A stretch of DNA of 38,780 nucleotides from Actinomycetota bacterium (GCA_015711955.1 JACVJK010000013.1:1-38780); one strand, 5' to 3'; shown: positions 7,459 through 15,815, counted from the first letter of the stretch. Notes: a model not told the origin generated them from the letters alone. Made by a program: numbers and translations.

Positions 7459-8460
7459 TCAGGAGGGTATAAAGTCGGGAGAGCGCACCTCCCGCAGGGA
7501 CAGGGCCTTCTCCGGACAAGTGATCACGCACAGCCCGCAACCCATGCACTTATCCGCGTCCACCCGGGATACCTCCTGCCCGTCCTTCTCCTGCAGCGAG
7601 ATGGCGTCGAAGGGGCATCGCTGCAGGCAGGTGCCGCATCCGGTGCAGGCGGTCTCGTCCACTTCGGCCCGGAATCGACTAGGGTCGCAGAGCACGAGTC
7701 CGTACTTCTTTATCAAGCTGAAGGACATGCAGCAGTCCTCGCAACAGTTGCAGATGAAATGGGTATCCTCGGCCCGGTTCATGGTCACGTGCACCAAGCC
7801 CGCTTCTTCTGCCTGCCTCACTATCTCCAACGCCTCTTCCACGGTGAGCCTTCGCCCGGTTCCTCTCTCGATGTTGTACTCGGCGGCTTTTCCCACTTGC
7901 AAGCAGACCTCGAGGGGTTTGTCGCATTTTCTTTCCACCAAGCGGCAGGTGCACTGGGTCACCGCCACGCTTCCCGATTCCCGGATCATGCGCTCCACGT
8001 CCTCGTAGGCCAATATCCGCTGTTTGGCCTCCACCGGTTGGTTTACCGGGATCACGCGGGAGAATGGTTTGGGCAGCTGGGCCGCGATTCGGGCGAAGTC
8101 GGGCCATTCCTCCTCCATGTAACGCTTCCAGAGATCGTGGTACTCCCGAGGAGCCTCCGGCCAGAGGATGCTCGCGTCGTGGAACTGGACCAGGTCCCGG
8201 CACATCCGGTAAACGGTCCCCTCGGGCCTTTGGGATTTGAAGATGAGGCCTTTCCGGAAGAGGGTGGAGAGCATCTTCTCCACCTCTACCGCGTCCTTGC
8301 CGGTGCGCTCGGCGAGCTGTTCCACGGTGCCTGGGGTGGCCAGAAGGAGCCTGGCCTCTTCCTCGTCGGCTATCATGCGGAACAGCTCGGGTATTAACTT
8401 GCTTTGGGGCATGAATATCCTTTCCGCCAACTTTCTATAAAGGTCCTCTTTCTCAGCCAT
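7459..8460 (-). CDS. Winged-helix / cysteine-rich / two-[4Fe-4S] ferredoxin-like protein
   Basis: The protein has 333 residues. The N-terminal 85 residues look like a winged helix-turn-helix (GTVEQLAERTGKDAVEVEKMLSTL, then a turn and GLIFKS). The middle holds a cysteine-rich region (CTCRLVERKC, later CNCCEDCC) typical of proteins in anaerobes that coordinate further Fe-S or metal centres. The C-terminus has two classic ferredoxin motifs, CTGCGTCLQRCP (from about C272) and CMGCGLCVITCP (from about C305). The ATG at 8460 is preceded at 5 bases by GGAGGG; an upstream ATG at 8496 is not. No membrane segment is seen. A redox-sensing or electron-transfer role is inferred; the substrate is unknown. 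The 3' end is duplicated just downstream. Confidence 0.82.
   Translation of the reverse strand: MAEKEDLYRKLAERIFMPQSKLIPELFRMIADEEEARLLLATPGTVEQLAERTGKDAVEVEKMLSTLFRKGLIFKSQRPEGTVYRMCRDLVQFHDASILWPEAPREYHDLWKRYMEEEWPDFARIAAQLPKPFSRVIPVNQPVEAKQRILAYEDVERMIRESGSVAVTQCTCRLVERKCDKPLEVCLQVGKAAEYNIERGTGRRLTVEEALEIVRQAEEAGLVHVTMNRAEDTHFICNCCEDCCMSFSLIKKYGLVLCDPSRFRAEVDETACTGCGTCLQRCPFDAISLQEKDGQEVSRVDADKCMGCGLCVITCPEKALSLREVRSPDFIPS
7460..7551. repeat. 92-base direct repeat, copy inside the intact gene
   Basis: Copy of 7224-7315 forming the 3' end of the winged-helix/4Fe-4S gene. Confidence 0.92.
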
Positions 8461-8807
8461 CTCATCCCTCCATCGGCATCCATTGCCTCCCGACACGTTC
8501 TCCCGTGCCGGCCATCCTTTTACCTCTTCGGTTTACCGCGAGCGCGGATTTTTCTTCCGTCTTTCTCGGCCTCCTCGAGGAACCGTCTTGGTTGATCTAC
8601 CTCGAGGGTACCTACTCAGCGGCCTCGGGGAAGTTGTCCCCTCGCATACTATACGAAATCCCTACCGGTAAATGCGCCTGAACCCCTGTTACGGAACGGG
8701 ATTACATGTACGTTTCCCGTGTGCTGGTCTGGAATTCACGGTCAGTGCCCGCAAGAGGGCACGGGAAGGCCTCCAACGCCCTCATGGCCTGCTCCGATCG
8801 CATCCCC

Positions 8808-9326
8808 TTAACGGACCTCGGAACGGTCTTTGACGTGGAGCGAATCACCCTCCTTTCCATGTCCCGATGAGTGCTCATCATAATGCTCATATCCTCCGTT
8901 AGCCTTGCCGTGTGAGCCTTCCAGAAAAGACGAGAGGGCTTGAAGTAGAGCCCGGTGGAAATCTTCCCATCCTGCGGGCACCCTCACCTCCTCCAGCTCG
9001 GCGATGACAATGCCCAGGGTTTCCGCCATATGTTCGTGGTTGGAATGGTCATGATAACCATTCTCGGGTTTTTGAGCGGGGTGACCTTTTTCCGCCTCGG
9101 AGTGGCCGCGCGACTGATCGCCGTGCAGTTTCGAAAGGATTTCCGTCACCCTTTTTCGATATTCTGGAACCGGCTCGCTCCCGCATCCCCAGAGGTAAAG
9201 GAGGGAAAGCATTAGTGCGGCTGTCGCGAGGGCCATAATGGGGAAGGGAAATCCTCCATGGCGCGTAGGTGATCGGTGACCGCACGCTAAGGAACGGAGT
9301 CGGCTTTTCCTTTGTGCTACCCCCAT
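8808..9326 (-). CDS. Histidine-rich lipoprotein, function unknown
   Basis: The start at 9326 (GGGAGG 10 bases ahead) gives 172 residues with a long Arg-rich leader. A later ATG at 9236 would begin directly at the signal sequence MALATAALMLSLLYLWGC but has no close ribosome binding site. The WGC forms a probable lipobox. The mature part is rich in His, Asp, Glu and Gly, notably HGDQSRGHSEAEKGHPAQ and YHDHSNHEHM, and again near the C-terminus (HYDEHSSGHG). Such clusters suggest binding of divalent metal (Zn, Ni, Cu), which is inference. No family is recognised. A helical segment (MAETLGIVIAELEEVRVP) lies between the His clusters. Confidence 0.6.
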   Translation of the reverse strand: MGVAQRKSRLRSLACGHRSPTRHGGFPFPIMALATAALMLSLLYLWGCGSEPVPEYRKRVTEILSKLHGDQSRGHSEAEKGHPAQKPENGYHDHSNHEHMAETLGIVIAELEEVRVPAGWEDFHRALLQALSSFLEGSHGKANGGYEHYDEHSSGHGKEGDSLHVKDRSEVR

Positions 9327-9789
9327 GCTGCGTTTACCTCCCAAGGCAATCCTGTCGGCGCCGGCCCCACCTTCCCCGGCAATGCACCTCCAAAGCCTCC
9401 CCATAAGATTAATACCTGAGAGAGGAAGGCACAACGGCGCCAGATCCCAGCCCAAGGAATGCAAGGAAAGCAGGTCCCCGCTGGCGTCGGCCTTTTTCGC
9501 TCGCGGGGTTTGGGTTTTGACGTGAAGTTTAGTTAGCCTGGGATCGCTTTCTACGTCGAGTGCCGCGGGCAGGGGAGTTTTGGGGAAGAGCTCTTGGCCT
9601 TTTCCGCGACTTCATTGGGCTGCCCAAGTTTTGAGAGGATCTTGCTTTTTTGATACGGCTATCTTGGAGAGGGCCAGTTTGTAAGTCTAGCCGGGGAAAA
9701 GAACCGAAGGTATTGAGTGTCCAAAAAAGATGCAGGTCCCTTGAGCCTAAGCGCGCGACCGGTGGGCCGGATTGGGTCACCGCGGGTTA
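9327..9789. other. Intergenic stretch without a supported gene
   Basis: About 460 bases. One minus-strand frame (9529-9780) is Arg/Pro-rich, has no ribosome binding site and resembles nothing. No RNA gene or terminator is seen. Confidence 0.5.
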
Positions 9790-10227
9790 TTAGGTCGCCG
9801 CTTGCGGCCGATCGGTCGGTTCATGCCGAATCAGGCCCATGAGATTTCTAAAAGAACGGGAAAGGCAGAAGGTCCCCGTACCGAGGGTCCACAAGTGCAC
9901 GAAGAGCATGAGCATCCTGTCTCTGTCTAAAGGCCAGTACTTCCCGTTCTCCAGGGAATAGAGAATGTCCAAAAGGGAGAGGAAAAGGAGGCTGCTTCCC
10001 GCCGCGGCGGAAAAGAAGATGCCTTGTGGTTCACCCCTCCAAAGGTTACGGGCTGCCAACAGACAGCAGGCCGACATCCAGGCGTCGGCCAAGGGGAAGG
10101 CCTTTTCGAAGGCCTCGTCTTGAGGGTTTTCGGTGGCCTTGATTTTACCGGCGAAGAAGAGCGCCCAGAAGGCAAGAGTTCCTGAGCCGGTTATCCCCAG
10201 AAGGGCCGCCAGCGACCGGTCCCGCAT
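9790..10227 (-). CDS. Small multi-pass membrane protein, unrecognised
   Basis: The product has 145 residues with about four hydrophobic segments (roughly 5-27, 45-60, 70-90 and 108-128). A short loop rich in charged residues follows segment 1 (KIKATENPQDEAFEKAFP). ADAWMSACCLLAARNLW and the ENGKYWPLDRDRMLMLFVHLW region are reminiscent of small conserved membrane proteins of unknown function, but I cannot name a family. The ATG at 10227 has GAGGG four bases ahead and is preferred over an ATG at 10263 without one. It is isolated from neighbours by long gaps. Confidence 0.65.
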   Translation of the reverse strand: MRDRSLAALLGITGSGTLAFWALFFAGKIKATENPQDEAFEKAFPLADAWMSACCLLAARNLWRGEPQGIFFSAAAGSSLLFLSLLDILYSLENGKYWPLDRDRMLMLFVHLWTLGTGTFCLSRSFRNLMGLIRHEPTDRPQAAT

Positions 10228-11043
10228 CGATCCCTCGCTTTCCGATGACCATCCGGTTCCCATCGAGAAGTTTTCCCCACACCAGTGGTCAAGCTGTACC
10301 GACCCTGCCTAACCCCATTCCCGCAAGCGCTGATGCTCGCCTCCCTGACTTCGTGTGCCTAGACCAATATATTCCAATAGTACTGGCTATGTCCACGAAA
10401 GGGACGTTTTACGACCCTGTGGGAGCTCAAGGCAGCAGGTCCTCGTAAGGAGATGATGCTGGCAGCCGCATAAACCCCGGAAGGCGCAATCGCCTCGGGG
10501 TGATCCCCGTCGAGTTCGGGGCCACCTCCAGCTTGAGACCCAAAAGGTTCTTTGAGGGCTTGCCCCCACGGCTGAGATCTCTACGCGGTCCCCTTCGGGG
10601 GTCTCGCACGATGTTTCTATCAACTCCCCTGACAGATGGCGGAAGAAGTGACTCGTGGATTGGGACGACGGCCCCGTCGACTACCTGCTGCTCACCTTTC
10701 CGAATGGCGGAGAACCACTAACGGTTGGATCGGGGGAGTGCCCGTTTGCCGTTCTCGCATATCGTTTCTTGCGGGGCGCGTAAGGGCACGCGCAGCCAGA
10801 GATCCTCGCCCGGCCCGAGATCCCCACCTCTAGTTCAAGAGCTCTCGCTCGGGTATCGGCCACTTTGATATGGGTAGAAATCAAGACGGCCCTTCCACGC
10901 CCGTGCCCGGTTTGAAGGCCCCACCCTGGTCGCAGCCCCTCGCGACCTAATGGCTCGCCGGCTCACGCGAGTCCTTGGGAGTCGAGCCTGGAGGAGAAGA
11001 GAAGACCGGGGCTCGTGAAGTTTTCGCGTCTTGCAAGAGTCGG
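10228..11043. other. Intergenic stretch without a supported gene (816 bases)
   Basis: Overlapping frames on both strands are short and compositionally odd (Arg/Pro/Ser). The part around 10470-10620 is rich in short G/C inverted segments, for example ccccttcgggg at 10590-10600, and could fold as RNA, but no known RNA family is recognised. Confidence 0.45.
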
Positions 11044-11964
11044 TTATTCCCGTAGAAAGGCAGCGATGAAGCGCTGAAGCCTCCAAAGGGCCGTGGCGGC
11101 GCCCATGGATAACTTGGCCACGGGCGGAAAGAGGCTGGGTCGGCGGAGGATTTCCCGCCCCAGGCCCGCCCCGGCCTCTCCGCAGAAAAGCAAGCTCGAA
11201 AGCTCCTCCGGGACTTCCCATCCCACCGGGTCGCTTACCGCCCGCACCGATAGAAAGGACACCTGAGCGGCTTGCGTGAGCTGAGCCAACGGGAAATCCT
11301 CCATGGCTACCGCACAGGCTCCGGTGATCTCTTTCCAGTGCTGACGATGGTGGGGGTCCAGCACTGGTCGGCTGGTGGTGAGGAGGCGACCGGTGCGGTA
11401 GACCAAGCCCGCTCTCAGGCATGCCCTTATCGTCCGCTCCCAGAGAAGGGAGTCATGGGTGGCCGTCCGCACTGCCATGAGGCCTTTCGGCGCCTCAAGG
11501 ATAGCTCCCTGGTCGGCACCCCGCGAGCTCCTCGACCTTCGTTCATTCCGATGTGGGAGGAGAAGGGGACAGGAGGCAGTTCCGATCCCGGTAGGTGGAG
11601 GCTTGGGCTGTAATCCCTCCCATGCCACCACCTCTTGGGCGACGATCAGGTCCCCTGGCCGAAGGGAGGGATCCAGGGCGCCGCAAAACCCGATCAAAAG
11701 CCACCGCCTTGCGCGAGGTGGGTTGAGAATACCCGCGACGGAGCGGGCGGCGACGTGGGGGCCCACTCCACATATATGAAAGAGGAGAAGGGGTTGACCA
11801 GGAGAAAACCCACAAGGGCACCGACGTTTCGTGGGCGAACGCATCTTCTTTGGATTTTCTGGGGGTCGCTGAGCCGGGGCGGGGAGATTCCAGGATGCGG
11901 CGAGCCCTCTTTTTATGAAGGGTACCAGACAGAGGGATTCCCACTTGGTGGGAACCAAGAGCAT
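11044..11964 (-). CDS. Nucleoside phosphorylase-like (PNP/UDP superfamily) protein
   Basis: About 306 residues from the ATG at 11964 (GGGGAGG 10 bases ahead); in-frame ATGs further upstream lack a site. Recognisable parts are LLLFHICGVGPHVAA (phosphate/nucleoside loop), then WLLIGFCGALDPSLRPGDLIVA, which matches the G-x-A/C-G-xL-x-x-x-x-x-GD motif of MTA/SAH nucleosidases and purine phosphorylases. Near the C-terminus AVAMEDFPLAQ and FLSVRAVSD replace the usual VDMES...xRxISD active-site region. Such divergent members include the hopanoid-associated phosphorylase HpnG. A Pro/Arg-rich insert (about 170-215) interrupts the fold. It probably cleaves or phosphorolyses a nucleoside or its thio-derivative; the substrate is unknown. 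No operon partner is seen. Confidence 0.72.
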   Translation of the reverse strand: MLLVPTKWESLCLVPFIKRGLAASWNLPAPAQRPPENPKKMRSPTKRRCPCGFSPGQPLLLFHICGVGPHVAARSVAGILNPPRARRWLLIGFCGALDPSLRPGDLIVAQEVVAWEGLQPKPPPTGIGTASCPLLLPHRNERRSRSSRGADQGAILEAPKGLMAVRTATHDSLLWERTIRACLRAGLVYRTGRLLTTSRPVLDPHHRQHWKEITGACAVAMEDFPLAQLTQAAQVSFLSVRAVSDPVGWEVPEELSSLLFCGEAGAGLGREILRRPSLFPPVAKLSMGAATALWRLQRFIAAFLRE

Positions 11965-12223
11965 AAGCGATCCGCCTCCCCTTCCCATTTCCGACCCCGA
12001 GGGGTTCATGGCGCCGGCACCGTTGGTGGAGTTGGGGTCTAACGCGAAACCCCCCTCAGGTTGGTGAGAACCCACTGTATGGACCTCCTTTTTCCACCTC
12101 CGGGTGGGGCCGGATTTTTCAAACCTCATGGAAATGGATGGTATCATATACGGACGGGATCAAATCGTTTCTCATAGCCTTCGCGTTTAGCGCAAGGTTT
12201 TCGCGGTGAGAGGAAGGTAAGGC

Positions 12224-12685
12224 GTGAAAGAGCGGATCCTGATCGTGGACGATGACGAGACGATGGTCAACCTCCTTGCCACCATCTTAGAGATCGAGGG
12301 TTTCACGGCCTGGAAGGCGTTGGACGGCGAGACTGCTCTGAAGATGATATCTCAGGAGGTGCCAGATCTGGTCCTGCTTGACATAATGATGCCGGGAGTC
12401 GATGGCTTTGAGGTCCTGGCCACCCTCCGAAGCGACCCTCGTACCGAGGAGTTGCCCATAATAATGCTCACCGCCAGATCCGATGACCGAGACATCTTCG
12501 AGGGATGGAAGAGGGGGGCCGATGAGTACGTGACCAAGCCCTTCGATCCCAGGAAGCTCATAGAGACCATAAGGAACGTGTTAAAGGCGAGTCACGAAGA
12601 GCGCTTGAATAAGAGGGCCAGAAAAGTGGAGTCTTTGTTGGAGCTGTTAGCCAAACTGGAAGAGGGGGATGAGGTTGGAGGTTAA
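12224..12685 (+). CDS. Single-domain response regulator (CheY-like receiver)
   Basis: The 153-residue protein consists of a receiver domain with acidic pocket D9-D11, phosphorylation site D53 (LLDIMMPG), T83 and K105 (KPFDP), plus a C-terminal helical tail of about 30 residues with heptad-like Leu/Glu spacing (SLLELLAKLEE). There is no DNA-binding output domain. The GTG start has GAGAGGAAGG just upstream. The stop overlaps the next gene by 17 bases. It is divergent from the phosphorylase-like gene on its left. No kinase is adjacent; it probably acts by protein-protein contact. Confidence 0.9.
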   Translation: MKERILIVDDDETMVNLLATILEIEGFTAWKALDGETALKMISQEVPDLVLLDIMMPGVDGFEVLATLRSDPRTEELPIIMLTARSDDRDIFEGWKRGADEYVTKPFDPRKLIETIRNVLKASHEERLNKRARKVESLLELLAKLEEGDEVGG

Positions 12686-13109
12686 TCCTTCATGCCCCAG
12701 CGGCGAAGACGTTGTATGTCCCCGTTGCGGAAAGGTGTTGCGCCGTGACTATTCCTTCTGTACCCACTGCGGTTTGAGATTGGGAAGAGACCGAGGACAA
12801 GAAACACCCCTTTCGCCCCCACCCTCGTTTTATTACCCCTATAGTTCGCCCCATCGAAGGGTGGAGCCCATGGCCTTGGCCTCATTGATCTGCGGACTGG
12901 TGAGTTTTTTGCTCATTCCCTTCTTCCCTGCCATAGCTGCCCTGGTTTTGGGGATAATGGGCAGGAATCGCATAAAGCAATATCCCCAGTATTTCGAGGG
13001 TGATGCTTACGCGGTGGTGGGCATAATACTGGGAGCCACCAACCTCTTCGCGGTCATTGTCGGGGCGCTGCTGCTGGTGGTTTCCCTCGTCTCCCGCTCC
13101 GGATTTTGA
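12669..13109 (+). CDS. Zinc-ribbon membrane protein with DUF4190-like domain
   Basis: The product has 146 residues. The N-terminus has a CPRCGKVLRRDYSFCTHCG zinc ribbon, followed by a Pro/Ser/Tyr-rich linker and two hydrophobic segments (about 70-93 and 113-140) separated by GRNRIKQYPQYFEGD, a layout typical of the DUF4190 family. Function is unknown; such proteins sit in the cytoplasmic membrane with the ribbon inside. The gene overlaps the end of the response regulator by 17 bases, indicating translational coupling and a possible functional link. A GAGGGGG stretch abuts the ATG, so an in-frame TTG two codons later is also possible. Confidence 0.78.
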   Translation: MRLEVNPSCPSGEDVVCPRCGKVLRRDYSFCTHCGLRLGRDRGQETPLSPPPSFYYPYSSPHRRVEPMALASLICGLVSFLLIPFFPAIAALVLGIMGRNRIKQYPQYFEGDAYAVVGIILGATNLFAVIVGALLLVVSLVSRSGF

Positions 13110-13514
13110 ACGTAGGGCGAACTTGATTTAGCCGGCCCGAAAAGCCTTGCATCCATACGTCCTCGAAACGGAATATCATGTGTCATCCCCTACCGGAGGG
13201 TTTTTCTCTCCTTTGCCGGGGTCAGGGGAATGAAGGGGCAGCAGAACTTTAGGATAAATCCCACAGCGAGATAGGGGGGTTGGCCCTGACAGGACATCGC
13301 GACGATGGCGGGGTTGGATTTATCCACGACGTGGACCCCTCAATGAGGTCCGAGACAGGTCCTTTCCCGAACGTCCTGTCGATTCCGGTTAGGCTCTTTT
13401 CCCTCCGTTTATCTGGGATCGTGTCTGGGATCTAATTCCTGCTGACGGCAGGGCGGGCCGAAGACTTAGCTCGTTAGGGGCTCTTACCTTTATTTTGTTG
13501 GGAGTCGAGCTGAT
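13110..13514. other. Intergenic stretch with inverted repeats
   Basis: No gene is supported. Two inverted pairs occur: ggataaatcc (13252-13261) with ggatttatcc (13316-13325), and gacaggac (13288-13295) with gtcctgtc (13373-13380). They could form alternative RNA structures. Confidence 0.55.
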
Positions 13515-14033
13515 TCACATGCCCAGTACCTGTGAGCGATCCGCCAATTCCCTCAAGGCCCTTCCCGGTGCGACGTCCCTGAGGGAGGCCACCGACTTCA
13601 CCAGAAACTGGTATGTTCGCAAGGTTTCGCTCGTGGGTTGCGAACCGGTTGAACTTACCGCCATCTCCAGGGAGTCTTCCCACGAGAATCCCGCCTCCAG
13701 CCTGCGGGCTGCGGATCGGATTACCGCACGAACCTCGTCGGGAGCGAGGCGCGAAAGGTTGAGTCCCTCCTTCCTATAAGGATTTTCCCATCTCTCCAGC
13801 CTGGCCGCCAATTCCCTCATGGAGCGCAGGGGGCCCCAACCGGTGCTCTCCCGGACGTTAAGAAAGTATCCCAAAGCCGTTCCAAGTATCTCCCGCCGCT
13901 TCGGGGATAACAGTTTCCCGCAAGCCGAGACGAGCGCTTCCTCAGCGGATTTTCCCGCTCCCATCTCCAAGAGCGCCTCGGAGAAGACTTTTTCCAGAAC
14001 CGTTCTCTCCCGGGAATTCCCTTTCCTTTCCAT
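13515..14033 (-). CDS. Helical protein of unknown function
   Basis: The product has 172 residues, mostly charged and alpha-helical, with Ala/Leu/Arg/Glu-rich heptads (RTVLEKVFSEALLEMGAG, RSMRELAARLERW) and no membrane segment or cysteine motif beyond single residues. I do not recognise the family. The start region lacks a good ribosome binding site. Third-position G/C preference across the frame resembles that of the real genes nearby. It stands alone, facing left, between two long gaps. A chance open frame is possible but less likely given its length and composition. Confidence 0.5.
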   Translation of the reverse strand: MERKGNSRERTVLEKVFSEALLEMGAGKSAEEALVSACGKLLSPKRREILGTALGYFLNVRESTGWGPLRSMRELAARLERWENPYRKEGLNLSRLAPDEVRAVIRSAARRLEAGFSWEDSLEMAVSSTGSQPTSETLRTYQFLVKSVASLRDVAPGRALRELADRSQVLGM

Positions 14034-14741
14034 CGCTTAGCCCATGAAGGTACAGTTTTCGCGAGTTTGCCTCGAGGCTTTCGCGCCCCACCGATGGGTT
14101 AACGGCTTGTAAACCAAGATCCTTTGGGTGGGGAATCATTTCGATGCTGGTTTCGACGGCGCATCGAGCAGAGTGACCCCAAGGCGAACAACCATGCGTT
14201 TGGAATACACCCCGCTCCTGAAATATACATTGAACTGATTTGGGAGGGAATTTCCCGGAATGGATAAGATTAGACGGAAAAGTTAACCTTTTGATGAAGG
14301 TGCAAGGTTTGTGGAGGGTACTCTCCCTAGACTTCGACGATCCGTGTGGGCAGGAGAGAAAAGATTTCCGTTGACATTTGGTATAAGGATGGCCGTTGCC
14401 GGAAGCTTTGCGTGCGGTTTGCGATGTCGGCCCCGTTCTCGGTAGACAACGCCTGATGAGGGTGTTTTGTCCGTGTTAAGACTTCGGGTACTCGGTGGAT
14501 GAACGTCGGACGTGAGGTTATATAATAACCTCTCCGGACGGTACCTCGGCATGGACATCGGATCTGGGGGAACGAGCCTCGCCGGATCGCGAACGGGCTG
14601 AAGCGGGTCAAGGGCAAAGGTTGAAGGCGTTCGGTATCGCGCTTTCACGGCGCGGTGGGCCGGGACGCTCCCAACGAGGACAAGCCCATAAACCGACCTT
14701 TACCTGGCCGGCGCGAAATGGCTTGCAGTCGAACGGAGATG
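14034..14741. other. Intergenic stretch with a palindromic -10-like site
   Basis: About 700 bases without a convincing gene; a minus-strand frame at 14283-14648 has low-complexity Arg/Pro/Thr content and no ribosome binding site. The palindrome at 14514-14532 is listed separately. Confidence 0.5.
14514..14532. promoter_or_regulatory. 19-base palindrome containing TATAAT
   Basis: The sequence gaggttatataataacctc has perfect 8-base arms around a 3-base centre. TATAAT at 14521-14526 lies in its middle. No good -35 element is found at 16-18 bases. It may be an operator overlapping a promoter for the PP-loop gene 210 bases downstream. Confidence 0.45.
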
Positions 14742-15815
14742 GACATGGACGCGGGAGATGGCCTCAAGGGAAGGGAATCGGCGGCAAATAATTCCGCACC
14801 TTTCAAGCCTCGAGCGTTGGTGCTTTTCTCCGGCGGCCTGGACTCGGTGTTGGCTGCCGAGCTCCTCCGTCGCCTGGGGGTGGAGGTAGTGGGCATCACC
14901 TTCACCACCCCTTTTTTCGGAAGCGAAGCGGCCAAGAGAGCGGCCCGACAACTGGAGCTGCCCTTATTGGTGGTGGATATCACCGATCGGCACCTGGGAG
15001 TGGTTAGGAATCCCCGTTTCGGCTACGGTAAGAACTTAAACCCGTGCATCGACTGCCATGCGCTCATGGTCAGGGTGGCCTTGGAGAAGTTGGAAGATCT
15101 GGGCGCCCATTTCCTGGCCACGGGCGAGGTATTAGGGGAGAGGCCCAAGTCCCAGAACCGCAGGGCCCTGGGGCTGGTGGCTGAAATTTCCGGGGCGCGA
15201 GATTTGCTACTGCGACCGCTCTCTGCGAAATTGCTCCCCCCCACCCGTCCCGAGATCTTGGGGTGGGTGGAAAGGTCTAAGTTGATGGACATCAAAGGTA
15301 GATCCAGAAAAAGGCAGATGCAGTTGGCGGAGGAATGGGGTATACGAGAGTACCAGACCCCTGCCGGCGGTTGCCTGCTGACCGACCCCGGTTTCTCCCG
15401 CCGCCTCAAGGACCTCATGGAGGCGAAGAAGGACTTCGACGCCGGGGACGTGGAACTGGTGAAAGTGGGCAGGCAGTTCTGGATCCGGGGCAATCTTTTG
15501 GTTCTCGGAAGGCGACACGATGAGAACGAGCGTTTATGGGAGCTGTGCCGCCCGGGAGATCGTCTGTTCAAGGAAAAGGACCGCCCCGGTCCTACCGCTC
15601 TCTGGAGGCCCGTGGCTCCGGGAATGGAGCTCGGCCAGGATGACCTCGAGGAAATAGCCCGCCTGCTGGGCATCTATGGCAAGAAAAAAGAGCCCTTGAG
15701 CCTCCATGAGATGGTGGAGGTTACACCGAAAGACGTCGTGTCGTCGCGGGTAGAGGAAAGCCAGATGAGTGAGCGGAACGAGGGCATGGAACTGAAGCCA
15801 AAAGAGGGAACCTGA
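14742..15815 (+). CDS. ThiI-like PP-loop ATPase, putative tRNA thiolation enzyme
   Basis: About 357 residues from the ATG at 14742, chosen because GGAG lies six bases ahead; nearby upstream ATGs lack that spacing. The PP-loop SGGLDS binds ATP. Downstream come the conserved stretches NPCIDCHALM (two Cys), ATGEVLGERPKSQN, RPLSAKLLPPTRPE, GRSRKRQM and TPAGGCLLTD, which mark the ThiI C-terminal-domain-like group often annotated as tRNA 4-thiouridine synthase. No N-terminal THUMP domain and no rhodanese domain are present, so this is the short form; the two-Cys motif and GGC may handle sulfur. The tail (about 325-357) is low-complexity. tRNA sulfuration is inferred; the precise nucleotide is unknown. 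Confidence 0.75.
   Translation, partial: DMDAGDGLKGRESAANNSAPFKPRALVLFSGGLDSVLAAELLRRLGVEVVGITFTTPFFGSEAAKRAARQLELPLLVVDITDRHLGVVRNPRFGYGKNLNPCIDCHALMVRVALEKLEDLGAHFLATGEVLGERPKSQNRRALGLVAEISGARDLLLRPLSAKLLPPTRPEILGWVERSKLMDIKGRSRKRQMQLAEEWGIREYQTPAGGCLLTDPGFSRRLKDLMEAKKDFDAGDVELVKVGRQFWIRGNLLVLGRRHDENERLWELCRPGDRLFKEKDRPGPTALWRPVAPGMELGQDDLEEIARLLGIYGKKKEPLSLHEMVEVTPKDVVSSRVEESQMSERNEGMELKPKEGT

Noticed and set aside
10264-11043. tRNA or small RNA gene
   Set aside because: Short GC hairpins are present, but no cloverleaf or T-arm sequence could be found.
14283-14648. 121-codon minus-strand open frame before the PP-loop gene
   Set aside because: Low-complexity Arg/Pro/Thr content and no ribosome binding site.
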